A DNA stretch of 64,000 bases from assembly GCF_009905375.1 (NCBI RefSeq), contig NC_133650.1, positions 304,869,574-304,933,573 on the forward strand, written 5' to 3'. The translations under genes were made by a program, and so were the position numbers. The stretch comes from Apium graveolens. Taxonomy: Eukaryota; Streptophyta; Magnoliopsida; Apiales; Apiaceae. Positions 21,955 through 33,912 of the stretch are shown here, piece by piece. Below the pieces are notes generated by a model. That model saw only the letters and a program-made list of their open reading frames with translations, had not been told where the DNA came from and made no database searches. How positions within the stretch are numbered: position 1 is the stretch's first letter; every line of letters begins with the position of its first letter.

Positions 21955-22261
21955 GCTCGGCAACTCTTTTAAAATTTCAGTTGATTTAATTGATTAACAA
22001 TAATTTATTTCTTACTGACAAATTGTCAAGAAATCGATCACTCTAAAACATGAAAATGAGAAAAATACATTTTCATGATATTATATAAGGTGATAGAGTA
22101 AGATAGTGTTAGAGTAAGATCCTTTTCAAATCTTATATTATTATTTAACACTCTCCCTCACTAAAAAAACCCATTTGTGAATCGAAGAGTAGATCACGAG
22201 CGAGATTCCTAAATTTTATATTAGTATCTAACACCAATATTATAATGTAGGAGGATTTCAG
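21955..22261. other. Unassigned AT-rich stretch
   Basis: About 300 bases between the split solo LTR and the gypsy LTR-like region. It contains a short inverted pair (aaaatgagaaaaatacattttcatga near 22050), an imperfect repeat of 'gagtaagat', and no coding signal. Confidence 0.4.
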
Positions 22262-22748
22262 TGTTAAACGATGGTGTGATGAATCGGAAAAAGGGTATGA
22301 TCATGCTATTGAGCAAAATGAAGGCATGATTACGATTTCGAATGGCATGATCACGCTGTCGGATGGCAGGGTCATGCCAAATTACCTGTAGCATTCTTTG
22401 GAGGGTTAGAGAATCTAAATGATCATGCTAAATATTGCATGATCATGCTGCTTAATAAGTAATATTTTATTTTAACTAAGATTTATTTTTATTTCATTTT
22501 AAGATTTTCTATTCCTATATAAACTATCTAATGATGTAACATGTGAATAATCTTTTATTGAAATTAAATCCATAAGAGTTTTTCTCTTATCTTTGTTGTG
22601 GATTCAAGAATGATTCAAGAAAACTCTCGTGCATTCAAAATTTGCCTTATGGATTCAAGGTTTTTAAGGATTTCTCGTGTACGAGTCCTTGTGAGGATTA
22701 GCGCTTGATTATCCTATGTTTCCGTGCTGCATTAGTTGGCATTAGAGC
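22262..22748 (+). mobile_element. Ty3/gypsy-type 5' LTR-like region and primer binding site
   Basis: A promoter-like TATA box (CCTATATAAAC near 22514), a 3' end at CTGCA (22731) and TGGCATTAGAGC at 22737-22748 follow one another as in an LTR plus PBS. The last matches the initiator-Met PBS TGGTATCAGAGC at 10 of 12 bases. The left border TGTTAAACG (22262) is a guess, as no second LTR was found. The U3-like part contains several copies of ATGATCATGC (22296-22449). Confidence 0.5.
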
Positions 22749-22974
22749 AGGCTATATCCTGTTTTTTCGTTACCTGACTCATTATGGGAAAATCAATTAC
22801 CAAAGAAAATATTTGAGAGGTTACGGCGGAATCAAGTAAAAATTAATAACAAGCAACATAGAGGTGAAAAAGAAAATCGGAATCGAGTTCCTTAAAACGA
22901 CAAATATCATGTTGGTGAGAATTCTAGCTCGAAGAAAAATACATGTAATTAGTAAAATAATAATGATTATACAG

Positions 22975-24142
22975 AAGAAGCTGATTTACCGTTATTTTAT
23001 GGGTCTCTTGTAGTTGTTTAATTTAAAAATTGATATATTGATATTGATAAATTCTTTGATATTATGGGTGTTCTTGAAAGTAAGATAGTTAAGATGGTGG
23101 CGGCTCAATTAAAGAGTGTTACTTCTATATGGTGGGATAAACTTGCTATACAGATAGATAAATAAATGAAAAGACCCTAGAACATGGCGGGGGATGAAAG
23201 AATTGATGATGAAGAGATTTTTACCAGAGGGATATGAGTCCAAAAAACATATTGATCGCAAACAAGAGGATAATTCGGCTAAATATCATGAACCATGTCA
23301 TGTCAATAATGTGTTTAATGAATGTTCTCAACCAAAACATGATAGTTTGTTGGACGCGATATACGAAAAAAAGCTTGGTTATTTTAATACTGAATTTCCT
23401 TATGAAGATTTAAAAGATGTGGATATAGTTGAAGAATGGTGCGAGATAATAAGTCCGGAAAATTGTATGTTTACTGATTCGTTAAGAGTGGATGAGGTCA
23501 ACAAAGAAAGCAATGATGAGGATGTACAGGAGCACAACAAAGAAAACATTGATGATATTTATAAAGATTAGAACAATAACGATGATGAACATCTTGTTGA
23601 AAGCGTTCTAAACTTATACTTGGTTACTCATAAATCGGTGGATGATTCGCATCATCAGAGCTTGATTCAATTATTATGCATGACGAGTCCTCAAAATTCT
23701 AATATTGTGGTAGATTGCAAATATCCCGAGAACTTTAATTTGAGGGACGTGGTTAATGAAATTAAATTACCTCTACAAAATTATGTCGCAACAAATAATA
23801 TTATTTGGAATAACCCAATAGTTGTTAGTACTGTAAATGAAAATTTTGTGATTGACATTGCTAGCTTGAGGTACAAACATAATACAGTTTTTGATAATTT
23901 TGATGTGAAATCGTGTGAGTTAGTATTGGCTAGACCATATCAGTCTGATTTGGACTTATGTCACAAAAGTAGGGTGAAAACAATTGATAACAATGGAGGG
24001 TATATTTTGTATTCATTGGAGTATAAGATTGTCTAGAATCCCTCTTTTAAATATGTGATGGTTATTTCTGCAAGTAATGGGGTTAAACAAGTTGAAATTG
24101 GTTCAAGGTCTGAGTCGGCAGTGATTTACAAAGATGTGGTTG
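22975..24142 (+). pseudogene. Ty3/gypsy gag and protease-region remnant
   Basis: Around 23080-23230 the frame reads VAAQLKSVTSIWWDKLAIQI, then, after a stop and a shift, MKELMMKRFLPEGYES, typical of gypsy capsid (Retrotrans_gag). The frame continues to a TAG at 23569-23571. A second frame at 23620-24036 ends with a stretch containing FVIDIASLRY and ELVLARPYQSDLDLCHKSR, resembling the gypsy region ahead of reverse transcriptase. Three or more stops or shifts are present. The remnant ends where the copia LTR begins at 24143; I found no continuation on the far side. Confidence 0.6.
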
Positions 24143-24405
24143 TGTTACAAACAGAAATGTATGTATATGTGTGTAAACAATCAAGAAGATGATATGAATA
24201 ATGAAGAAGAAGAGTAACTGTATAGTTACATAACTTGGTGTTCTCATAGTTTGTCTCCTGTACTATATTTATACATTTACTCTGATTTAACTAACTAACT
24301 AATTCTCCTGAGCTGTCATCTAGCTAGCATTGACCTGAGCTATCATCTAGCTGGAATTGACCTTCATTGTCTTGCTTAGTATCAGATGGACTTGTATCTC
24401 TAACA
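24143..24405 (-). repeat. 3' LTR of the decayed copia element
   Basis: On the plus strand it runs TGTTACAAAC to CTCTAACA (263 bp). Read on the element's strand it begins TGTTAGAG right after a purine tract (CTTTAGGGGGGC, 24406-24417), as expected of a 3' LTR. No matching 5' LTR was found to the right of gag (beyond 28860), so the element is truncated or its 5' LTR is too diverged. Confidence 0.7.
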
Positions 24406-26179
24406 GCCCCCCTAAAGTTAGGAGTATGGAAGAAATTACAAACTCCTAACTTGGAAAGGAGATGAATGAGATGAGTGGAAGATATGGATTTAGTAAACAA
24501 GTCAGCTGGATGTTCAAGAGAAGGTAAATGACTAGTGACAATCAATCCCTCCTTGAACTTGTGTCGCACTAGGTGACAGTCAATCTCAATATGTTTGGTA
24601 CGTTCGTGAAAGACCAGATTAGAAGCAATATATAAAGCACTCTTGTTATCACAGTAGAGGGTGGCTGGAGTAACTTGAGGAGCATGAAGTTCTTTAAGTA
24701 GAGAGACTAGCCAAGTGATTTCACAACATGTATCGGCCATGACACGATATTCAGATTCTGCAGAGGACCTAGAGACAATGTTTTGCTTTTTACACTTCTA
24801 GAATACTAGTGAATCTCTCAAAGTAAGGCAAAAACCAGTCAAAGATTGCCTGGAGTCTTTACAGGAACCCCGATCAGCATCAGTATATGCACTAAGAGTA
24901 AAAACTAAAGAGGAGGAAAGCAATATTCCCTGCCCACTGTGTGCTTAATATAGCGAACCACCTTTAGAGTAGCCTGCCAGTGAGCTACCTTTGGTTGATG
25001 CATAAATTGAGAAAGGATATGCACAGGATATGCCAAGTCAGGTCTAGTAATAGTGAGGTAGATGAGACGGCCAACAAGATGCCTATATCGAGATACATCA
25101 TGAAACAGAGGAGACTTCATTACAAGAGCAAGAATGTGATCATGTTCCATAGGTAACACAGTTGGTTTAGTATCCAACATGCCCATATCAGTCAGAATGT
25201 CCATAGAATACTTTCATTGGTTAAGATATATACCACAAGCAGACCTGACAACTTCAATACCTAAGAAGTATTTAAGAGGCCCAAGGTCTTTGATTTTAAA
25301 CTTGGTAGCCAGGAAATCAAATACCCTTTACATTAGAGTAGAGTCACTACTAGTAATCACCATATCATCCACAAACACGAGCATAATAACTATCTAGCAT
25401 CCTTGTTGGAATACAAACAAACTAGAGTCACTAGATGTCTGAGTAAAGCCAAAATATAAGAGAGCTTGAGAGAGAACTGAAAACCACTCTCTTGGGGCCT
25501 GTTTAAGACCGTAGAGAGACTTAATTAGCTTACAAATCAAACGTTGATTAGGATATAAGTCTCTGATATGAGCAGGAATCACGTAACCAGGAGGTACCTC
25601 CATGTAGACCTCTTCATGTAACTAACCATGCAGAAAGGCAATAGTAACATCTAATTGCTTGAGGGACCAGTTGTATTTAGTTGCCAAAGGTAGTACAACT
25701 CTTAAGGTGGCCATCTTTGCAACAGGTGCAAAGGTATCAAAATAGTCAAGACCAGCAGTTTGAGTAAAATTCTTGGCAACTAACCGAGCTTTAAATTGAT
25801 CAACTTCACCATTTGGTAAATATTTTACTTTGTAAAGCCATTTACAACTTACAACTGGTTTACCTGCAGGTAAAGGGACAATCTTCCAAGTAGCATTAGC
25901 TTCCAAAGCTGCTAACTCAGTGTTCATTGCTGTGCACCACTCAACAGATGACACAACCTGTTTGTACGTATGGGGTTCAGGAATTTTACTGATGTTGGCC
26001 AGAAACTGAATATGCGAGTCTAGAAACTGATCACATGTATGAGTATAATGAAAATCGTAAGGTTGGAGCGGAGAAGTAGTGTGAGAAGTAAGGTGAACAG
26101 GTAAGCCAGTATAATCCTTAAATTCTGATAGGAAGAACCTTATTTTGTTGAGGTCTGACTGGAATAATGGGAGTTTCAA
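24324..26179 (-). pseudogene. Copia reverse transcriptase / RNase H, broken
   Basis: The frame from 26179 shows the RT core (WKIVPLPAGKPVVSCKWLYK, KARLVAKNFTQTAGLDYFDT, LKQLDVTIAFLHG), then a TAG at 25622-25624. It continues [24 protein letters not shown] and, past another stop, the catalytic VFVDDMVI motif near 25370. The 25204-24905 part has SRYRHLVGRLIYLTITRPDL. After a shift, RNase H is at 24740-24324 (YCDNKSALYIASNL, HERTKHIEIDCHL). At least four stops or shifts are present, so no polyprotein can be made. Confidence 0.88.
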
Positions 26180-26210
26180 TATAATTCCGAGCTAAATCTG
26201 GATCTGGATT

Positions 26211-27156
26211 TTAAGCTGAATGTTGAGAATCATTATGGGTAGAAGGAGTCATTGTAGGAGAAGGAGGTGTAGAAGTAGGTGTAGAAGAGAATGCATCAGG
26301 AGATGGTGAAATTGGTTGAAAACTTGTGATTGGATCAGAAGCATAAAAATCATGAGACTGAGAAGGAAACAACAAAGTGGGTGGAGTGGTAGCAATAGTG
26401 TGAAAATGAAACTCATTTTCCACAAAAGACACATCTCTAGCAATGAAAACATGTTTAGTTGCTAGATTTAGAATTTTGTAGCCTTTCTTGCCATAGGGAT
26501 AGCCTAAGAAAACTCCTTTAACAGCCCTTAGATTAAATTTTTTTAATGACTGAGGAACAATTGTAGTATAGCTTAAGCACCCAAATACTATAAGTAAAGT
26601 GTAATCAGGTGGTTTATGATATAACATCTCAAAAGGTGTTTTACCTTGAAGCACAGAAGTAGGTGTTCTATTAATTAGATAGCAGGCAGTAAGAAATAAG
26701 AATACAATCACCCCACAAATATATAGGGATAGATGCATGAAACCTAATAGCTCTAGCTACATTTAATAGATGCCTATGTTTTTGTTCAATAAGACCATTA
26801 TGTTGAGGGTAATACACACAAGAAGTTTGATGATCAATACCCTGACTAATTAAGAAAGAAGTGAGTTTGTGATTCACAAACTGTGTACCATTATCTGATC
26901 GAAAGCATTTAATAGTAACAGAGAATTGAGTTTGGATATATTTCATAAAATTCACAATAATAGAAGGAACAACAGTTTTCTCACTTATTAAGAACAACCA
27001 AGTAGCTCTGGACATATCATCAACAAGAGTTACAAAATATCTGCAATTTCCATGGGTTTGGTATCGATATGGACCCCATAAATCCATATGAATCAAGTCA
27101 AATACATCAGATGAAGTAGTAGTACTAGTGGGAAAAGGAACTCTACTTTGTTTAGC
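26211..27156 (-). pseudogene. Copia integrase, broken
   Basis: 27096-26671 holds the catalytic Asp in MIHMDLWGP, the second Asp in RSDNGTQF and the Glu in PQHNGLIEQKHR. A shift near 26700 moves the rest to 26738-26211 ([35 protein letters not shown]), ending in a Ser/Pro/Thr-rich tail. It encodes the DNA-joining enzyme of the element but is split over two frames. Confidence 0.88.
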
Positions 27157-28840
27157 TAAGTGACAACTGTCTCATGAGAAAGATCAAAATTACAAGAGAC
27201 ATGTAAAAGTTTAAGTAAACTACTAGGTAGATTTCCAGTTCTAGCATGCCAAAGATCAACATTGGCAGAGGAGTTGTGAGCATGAGCTACAGAGGATGAA
27301 ATAGATGAGCTGGAGTGAAATAGGTATAAACCTCCGCACAGTTTCCAATCTCTAGGTCCCTCTTCAAGGTAGGGGCCTGAAGAGAACAATTGGTAGCCGT
27401 AAATTGCACAGTTGTATAAGAATCACTTAGCAATTTATAGATAGATAGTAAATTATAGTGAAAAGTAGGCACACATAACACATCATGTAATGTGATATGA
27501 GGACTCAAGACAATATAACCAATGTGAGTGACATGTGCAACATTACCATTAGGTAAGTGCAGAACAGATGTACAAGAAGAAGGATTATGTAATAAGTGAA
27601 AATATGGAGTAACATGATCAGTTGCTCCAGAATCAATAATCCAGTTCGATTGTAAAGAGAGCACATTAGAATTTAAAGGACTAGCAAAGTGAGTAGCAAT
27701 ACCTGCAAACTGTGAACTATTAAACACAACATTAGATAAAGAAGACCCAGCTGAAGTGGAAAGCATAGATTGCTGCAGCATTTGGATCAACTGTTTACAC
27801 TGACCATCAGTTAAGTTAAGAGATCCAGAATTAGAGGAAGCATCCTCAGAGCTAGCAGATGGAGCCATATTGGTAACAGCCTCAGAGACATGAGTAGCAA
27901 TAGTAGACTTGTGAGATTTTGGACTGGGCTTTGGCTTTCCATGTAAACGGTACCATGGAGGATAACCATGAAGACAAAAACATTTTTCTTTTACATGACC
28001 AATCATATGACAATACTCACAGACAACAACACTAGTATCAACATATTTCTGACTTGTCTTGGTCTGATATGATTTTCCAGAAGTATTTTGCATAATTGAC
28101 ATTGCTATGTTGTCCTTGTTGAGAGATACAGTACCATTAGATATTTCTCTCTTATTTTCTTCTTGAAGAAGAATGGAATAACATTGACTTAGTGAAGGCA
28201 GAGGATTCATGATCAGAATTTGACCTCGCACACCAGTAAAGTACTCATTTAACCCCATCAGAATTTATGTCCATTGTACAGTTTGATCATAAGCTTCAAG
28301 TTTTGAGTTGATTGTGCAAGTGCAAGTAGTGCAAGTAAATCTAGGTTTAGCAGATAGACATTCCAATTCATCATGAATTGTCCTAAATTTAGTAAAATAA
28401 ATAGTAATTGACATCATTCCTTGAGTAAGATGTGACAATTCTTTACGCAAGTTAAGCAGCTTAGGAACATTAGTCTGAGCATATCGAACTTTCAAATCCT
28501 CCCAAATTACATGAGCAGCAATATCAAGTGAAACAGAGTTAAGAATCCATGAGGTTACCATATTATTGCAGCATATCCAGTAAATCAGAAGCACCGAGTT
28601 CACATCAGATCTAACATATGTTCCGTCAACGAAACCTAGCTTCAGCTTTGAAGAGAGGGCAATCTCCATTGATCGACGCCACTGACTATAATTTTGTTCA
28701 GTGAGAATCACTGTTGTAAGCACCATGCCTGGATTATCAGAGGCAAGAAGAAAGTACGGATGATTCACATCCAAAGCAGTAATTGCGTGTATTGATGTGA
28801 AACCAGCAGCAACAGTTGAGTAAGAGCTTGGAGATGCCAT
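27157..28840 (-). pseudogene. Copia gag, zinc knuckle and protease, broken
   Basis: The start is MASPSSYSTV at 28840. The gag N-terminal domain is visible (HPYFLLASDNPGMVL, QNYSQWRRSMEIALSSKLKL). A TAA at 28265-28267 interrupts it and the same frame resumes. The zinc knuckle CEYCHMIGHVKEKCF lies near 28020, then the aspartic protease active site WIIDSGATDHVT near 27640 and NLLSIYKLL. After a shift the pre-integrase piece DLWHARTGNLP is at 27389-27156. The domain order is that of Ty1/copia. Confidence 0.88.
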
Positions 28841-28860
28841 AAGAGTTACACTGATGATGA

Positions 28861-29555
28861 TTAAGAGGTTAAAATTTATTGTGAACTTTTATCAAACAAA
28901 TTGTGAGCGTTATTGATACACAAAAGCAAGAATAGAGATTCAGTGAAGAAAGAACATAAATGCAACAATCAAGCGGAAGAAAATGAAGATTAGTATAGAG
29001 TACAAAGTGTAGAGTTAGAAATATTATCCCTACGTTGTTGACGTTGAAATCTCGAAGTATAAAGTCTTTTTCTCCTCTTCTTGGCTTATTCTCTTGGTGG
29101 CTATGGATACATCCCTTTTATCTCTAATAATATAAAACTACTATAAAAAGTATTTTTTTTTGTTTCTAGGAAGAAACAATAGTTTCCCAAATCGAGAAGG
29201 TTTTTCAACGTTAAAATTCGTAGTTGACATTTCTCATCTGATCCAAAGTGAAATTTAATATCCGAATCTACCTAGAATAAAAGAAAAGCTTGTTATCTTT
29301 ATGTGGGTTGTTGAATTACCCAAATCTGATATGCGTAACTCAAAATATGTCCCAAACAATAAGTCTTGCGCGTGTAACCCAACAAATCCAATTTTTTTTC
29401 TAATTAAGGCCCAATCCTTTTCAATTTGGGATATCTTCCTTACTACAATAAAATATTAAAATATTATTAATAATGATCCAATTAATGCAAATATAATTAA
29501 TATGGGAACAAAAATTATCTAAAATATACATAAATGTTTATTCCATCAGGGACTA
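28861..29555. other. Unassigned non-coding stretch
   Basis: AT-rich sequence right of the copia gag. I looked here for the missing 5' LTR and PBS and did not find them. No coding or RNA-gene signal is visible. Confidence 0.4.
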
Positions 29556-29559
29556 AGAC

Positions 29560-30120
29560 TGCATTCTCAAAACAAAGCTATATGAGTCGGATACTGAAGA
29601 TGGTTTATTCTGGAGACACGAGGACACAGGTGAATACTCCGTAAAGAATGCTTATAATTTTTTGCTTTTTACAAAAGCAGAAGGGTGCTTGGAGATCAGA
29701 GAATGTAAATAGTATTTGGCACTCATTATATGGAATATTAAAGCCCCCCCCCCATGTCAAAATTCGGTTTGGTGTGCGTTGGCAGGATACTTACCAACAT
29801 TGTCAGAACTAAGTCTGAAACATGTTCAAGTTGAAGTTATTTACCCAGTCTGTTGTTCTGAAGTATAGAACACGACTTATTTCCTAGTATCGTGCCCGTT
29901 TGTTAAATAGAGTTGGGAATTATTAATGCCATATTTCGGTGGGAAGAGTTTGATAACTTTAGGGATTGGTTTGCATTAATTCTGGAAAATAAAAATGGAA
30001 ATAAATGAGCTGAAGCTATCACATTGTGTTGGAACCTATAGAGAACTCAAAATGATAAGGTCTGGAACAAAAAAATATCGACGCTCAATAGAGCTGTTGC
30101 AACAACAAAGCGGTATCTTA
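29560..30120 (+). pseudogene. LINE (non-LTR) reverse transcriptase tail, zf-RVT region, decayed
   Basis: Translating across frames gives DGLFWRHEDTGEYSVKNAYN, then pieces such as KAPPHVKIRFGVRW, the zf-RVT region that follows reverse transcriptase in plant LINEs. Many stops are present. The matching RNase H is at 31165-31640, after an inserted LTR. Confidence 0.65.
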
Positions 30121-31121
30121 TGTTGGAAAATGTGGGTATTGAGCCCCACATTGTCAAGTCATTTTGAGCTGTTCTTGAGTGGGTGACGCTTAGATTATGT
30201 TCTCCTCCGTGAGAGCTTTCCAAGGCACTTTGAAATACTTAAAATGGTTAAGGGATGAATGAGATGTGATAATCTAAAATTGGTCCCTTGAAGGTGGAAA
30301 TGTAGAAAGGAAAAACTTGTATCCCACATTGAAATGGAAAAAGGAGTTTCCATTGCTTTATATAGCACAACACTTTAGTAGTGTTTAAAAGTGTTAGTAA
30401 GGTGTTGCTCCATCTCCTACGTTTGCGCGCAGGGGGGAGCAAATTGTGGGATTTTGAGGGGTAATCTGAGCCTTGCGAAGCCTTCGGGCTTGCCCGCGTG
30501 TGCGATGTGCGGACACGAATGTAGCAGAAAATTGGTCCGAATAATCACAGACTAGTTTTGCTAATTTAAATTTCCACTGAGCTTGGGCTCTTAAATAAAT
30601 ATTCATTATTTGGTATTTATTTTTATAAATACGAATATAAATTGATTTGACAGTTATAATTCGATTCAATTACGGATAACAATTGACTCTCGAATTAAAT
30701 TTAATTAACGCATTTAATTAAATAAGAGAAGTAGTGCATACGTTTCTCTAAGCCTATATAGATTCTCATTATAGGGTTTAGGGTTAACTCACTCAAAAAT
30801 ATACAGCCGTCCTCCTAAACACAAACCCTACCTCTCTCTTTGTCGGTGATAGTTTCGTACCCTTTCAAGCTCGCTGAAGGTGCTCGTTATCTGTAACGCC
30901 GCCGCTACCTCGTTTTATCCTGGGAGGCTATCGACTCGCACATACGGTGAGAGGCGAAATAGCTTTAAGCAGACAGTTTCAACTGGACTCGAGGATCTCT
31001 CTTCTGCTTATATCTTTTCTTTCTCTGTTTGATTTCGTTTACTCACACACACACTTGTTTGATTTATATGTATTAATCGTGGATTGTATTAACATCTTAC
31101 ACAGTGGAAATTATCCCAACA
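30121..31121 (+). mobile_element. Solo LTR of about 1 kb inside the LINE remnant
   Basis: Begins TGTTGGAAAATGTGGG and ends ATTATCCCAACA, with inverted TGTTGG/CCAACA ends. It interrupts an otherwise continuous LINE tail. A TATATAG box lies near 30758. The 5-bp flanks TCTTA and GAAAG do not match, so either the target duplication decayed or the flanks were rearranged. Confidence 0.65.
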
Positions 31122-31164
31122 GAAAGATTTTTACATTTCCTCTCCAGCCTCAAGTTGAATGAGA

Positions 31165-31697
31165 TGTATCAATAGTTTGGGTCAAGCCTCGGTCAAATGA
31201 AGTTCAAATATTGGTTAATGCAGCTGTCTTTGAGGATCGGGAAGGTGTTGGCATGGGTCTTTTTGTTTGGGATTCTGAAAGTTTACTACTCGAAGCCACT
31301 GTTAAGTCCTATCCTCAGCTTGTTTCTCCTCTATTAGTAGAAGCAATGTCGATAAAGGAAGCGCTCAATTATTGTGAGGATATGTCTGGAGAGCGAATTA
31401 TTGTGGAAGCTGATTACTAGGTGGTGATTCAAGTAATTAAGAGCTCAACTCCAATAAAATTTTTCTATAGTTCTATTGTGGAGGAATGATGTAGCGTGGT
31501 GAAACGACTTCATAAAGTAAAAGTTACTTTGTTCTTTATTAAACGATATGCAAATAGGGTCGCCCATAGTCTTACTAGGGAATCGTATTTATAGTCAGGT
31601 CGTACTTTTAATAAGAGTTCTGTTTCTAGTAATATTAAGAATTGTATTGAGTTTGATCTTCGTTAGTAATGAAACTCTAGCTTTCCACCAAAAAAAA
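31165..31697 (+). pseudogene. LINE RNase H domain and A-tail, decayed
   Basis: The frame reads WVKPRSNEVQILVNAAVFED, GVGMGLFVWDSESLLLEA, VEAMSIKEALNYCEDMSG and, beyond a TAG at 31418-31420, FFIKRYANRVAHSLTRES. This is the plant LINE RNase H (RVT_3) fold, with a VEADY active-site region. It ends in an A-run (31690-31697) that abuts the first base of duplication unit 2. Confidence 0.7.
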
Positions 31698-31805
31698 GTA
31701 TGTACTTATCACGAAAATTTATTAAAACAGATTCTCATTTTTAAGGTTATAAGTAATATTTATAAAAAAAAAACGTTCATCAAAGAATCTACTTAAAAAA
31801 ATATA

Positions 31806-32245
31806 CTAGTTGGTAACCCGTGCGAAGCACGGGTCCGAAATTAAAAATAATAGTATCACATTATTATTTGCATAAAACTGAAACTCATAATAGGTGCAAT
31901 ATACAGATCTAAATATAATAGATTAAATGCTGTTAAAATATTGGGTTAAAAAAATTGAAGTTAAGTGTAACTAAAATTTCACCGTATAGTTCTAGTTATG
32001 CATGCGCCTAATTATTTACTTATACAAATCTGACATGTTAACTTACTAATACGATTCTTTTAAAGTAAACCGACGCTTGAATGTTCAGCAGCAAATAAAA
32101 TTGAAGGAAAATAAAATTTACATAGAGAAAAAGTTATTTTTTGTCGGTTCAGTTTTTATTACATAAAATTTTAAAAATAGTTGTATAATTTTTTAGTGAG
32201 TATCAAGATTTAGGACCTTAACATGGTTTCGTTTATTAGTATAGA
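31806..32245 (-). mobile_element. Non-autonomous Helitron, unit 2 copy
   Basis: Same 440-bp element as 391-830: minus-strand start TCTATACTAATAAACG at 32245, hairpin CCCGTGCGAAGCACGGG at 31817-31833, end CTAG at 31809-31806, T beyond the end. It was inherited with the duplication. A second Helitron-like element follows to about 33281. Confidence 0.78.
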
Positions 32246-33281
32246 TAGTTGATAGGTGATAATCTGTGTGAAACACGGGACCGAGACTAAAAATATAGAA
32301 TTAATATTTGTAGAGAATTATTCATAATTTGTGTGAAACACGAATTAAAATTAATATATTACAATAATATCATATATTAAATTGGCACTTGCAAAAAATA
32401 GTTATGTGGTTAAAAAGAATCGAATCAGTTATGAAATTCTCCACTATAATTTTAGTTTTACATTGTTTGACTTGATATAGAAATCTATCATATTAGTTTT
32501 ATTTTTGTGAAACGAATTGTATCTCTATCTTACGAACCTAATATCTCTTCTTTAGATAATTTAATATTAATTATTATTATTTGATAATTATCTTATAATT
32601 AGTCTTTTCAATATAGTTTATTTAATATTACCTATTTATCAATAAAAATTAATTTACAAATTAAAAGTAAATAGATGTTATTAAATTTAAGTTAATATTA
32701 CTTAATATAATCTATATACAGCCTATAAATTTGTGATTGTTAAAATATGTTTTTTAATTTTAAGTAAATAAATATTGTGATGGACAATAATAAATACGAT
32801 TGTTAAATCAATTATTTTCAGTGTAAAAGTTAATAAATGTTAATAAAGTCATTCGCTATTACTTAATTATTTTTAAAATAATATTATCCAATTTAAGAGT
32901 GAACTGACACTAGGATTGACACTAACTAATAGAAAATACGTGTAAATAGTTTACTTTGCAGTTAGTAGTTTTTTAAAATAAAAAAATTAATAAAAAAAAT
33001 AAAAGTAAATATATGTTATTTTACTTAATTTAACGTAATTTAATAAATTTTTAATATAATTTATAAATAAATAAAGTTTACAGAGAATATAAGTCAATTC
33101 GTGTTAGTAATTTACTTAGTAGTTTGCAAAGAAAATAAAATGTACAAAGAATGGAAGTCGATTTGTGTTAAAAAGAAAGTTTATAAAGAATGTAAATCAA
33201 CTTATGTCACATAATTACCAAAATTTGGTACTTTGTTACTTTTATCATCAAATTATACACGGTTTCGCCTATTAATAAAGA
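32246..33281 (-). mobile_element. Second, degenerate Helitron-like element, unit 2 copy
   Basis: Partner of 831-1838. Its hairpin (near 32265-32281) has decayed to CTGTGTGAAACACGGG. The minus-strand 5' end reads TCTTTATTAATAGGCGAAAC at 33281. Non-coding and AT-rich. Confidence 0.42.
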
Positions 33282-33492
33282 GTATATTTTAACCTCAGTT
33301 ATCTAAAAACCATAATTTTAAGAATAAAAAACCATATGAAACCTATGCATGCCCAAATTGACAAAACAAACAAGTCTTCCTCCTGGCGGGCAAGTCAACT
33401 TTCCTCGTATGCTGGTACTGAAAAATTAACATTTATATTTTCGAAGAATAAATTTTGTCAAAGGCCCTCTATCTATTAATACGAATGCAAGT

Positions 33493-33912
33493 ATGCAACT
33501 CTCTCTTGGCTCTTCAAACTTCTCATTTCCTCGTAACATAATGGCACATTCCTCTCTTCACTCCCAGCTTCCAAACCTAACGCAAACCAGTGTCAACTCC
33601 GAGAGCTACGAGTTTAACTGGTCTGCATCACTAATACCACGTCCCTTGTCATATACAATTGAAATAATCAAGAAACAACTTCCGGTGACAGATTACAAGT
33701 CGTCCGACGACAAGGAGGAACAGCGCACGGTATGCTTGAATGCAATGGAAGCGAATCAGCTTACCAGGGAGCTTAAAAACTGTAGTCATGTTTTTCATAA
33801 ACAATGTCATGATGCATGGATTGATAACAGTTATGTTACTTGTCCACTCTGCAGGGCAGATTTAATGTACGAAAATCCAGTGGATTTTATGGAAGCTAAG
33901 CGGAGAGGATAA
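33493..33912 (+). CDS. RING-H2-like protein, open frame but first zinc Cys lost (unit 2)
   Basis: A 139-residue open frame starting MQLSLGSSNF; an internal start (MAHSSLHSQL, 33541) is also possible. The C-terminal RING-H2 region at residues 78-122 reads QRTVCLNAME, LKNCSHVFHKQCHDAW and VTCPLCRADL. The second Cys, the third Cys, both His and the last three Cys are all in place. The first ligand, Cys in unit 1 (QCAVCL), is Arg here (CGC for TGC). RING-H2 proteins of this small type are E3 ubiquitin ligases that recruit an E2 enzyme; loss of a zinc ligand would normally unfold the domain. The gene may be a recent pseudogene or have lost ligase activity. TATA-like TCTATTAATAC lies just upstream (33470-33481). 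Confidence 0.7.
   Translation: MQLSLGSSNFSFPRNIMAHSSLHSQLPNLTQTSVNSESYEFNWSASLIPRPLSYTIEIIKKQLPVTDYKSSDDKEEQRTVCLNAMEANQLTRELKNCSHVFHKQCHDAWIDNSYVTCPLCRADLMYENPVDFMEAKRRG

Noticed and set aside
28861..29160. 5' LTR of the copia element whose 3' LTR is at 24143-24405
   Set aside because: No stretch here resembles the 3' LTR and no PBS-like sequence is found next to gag.
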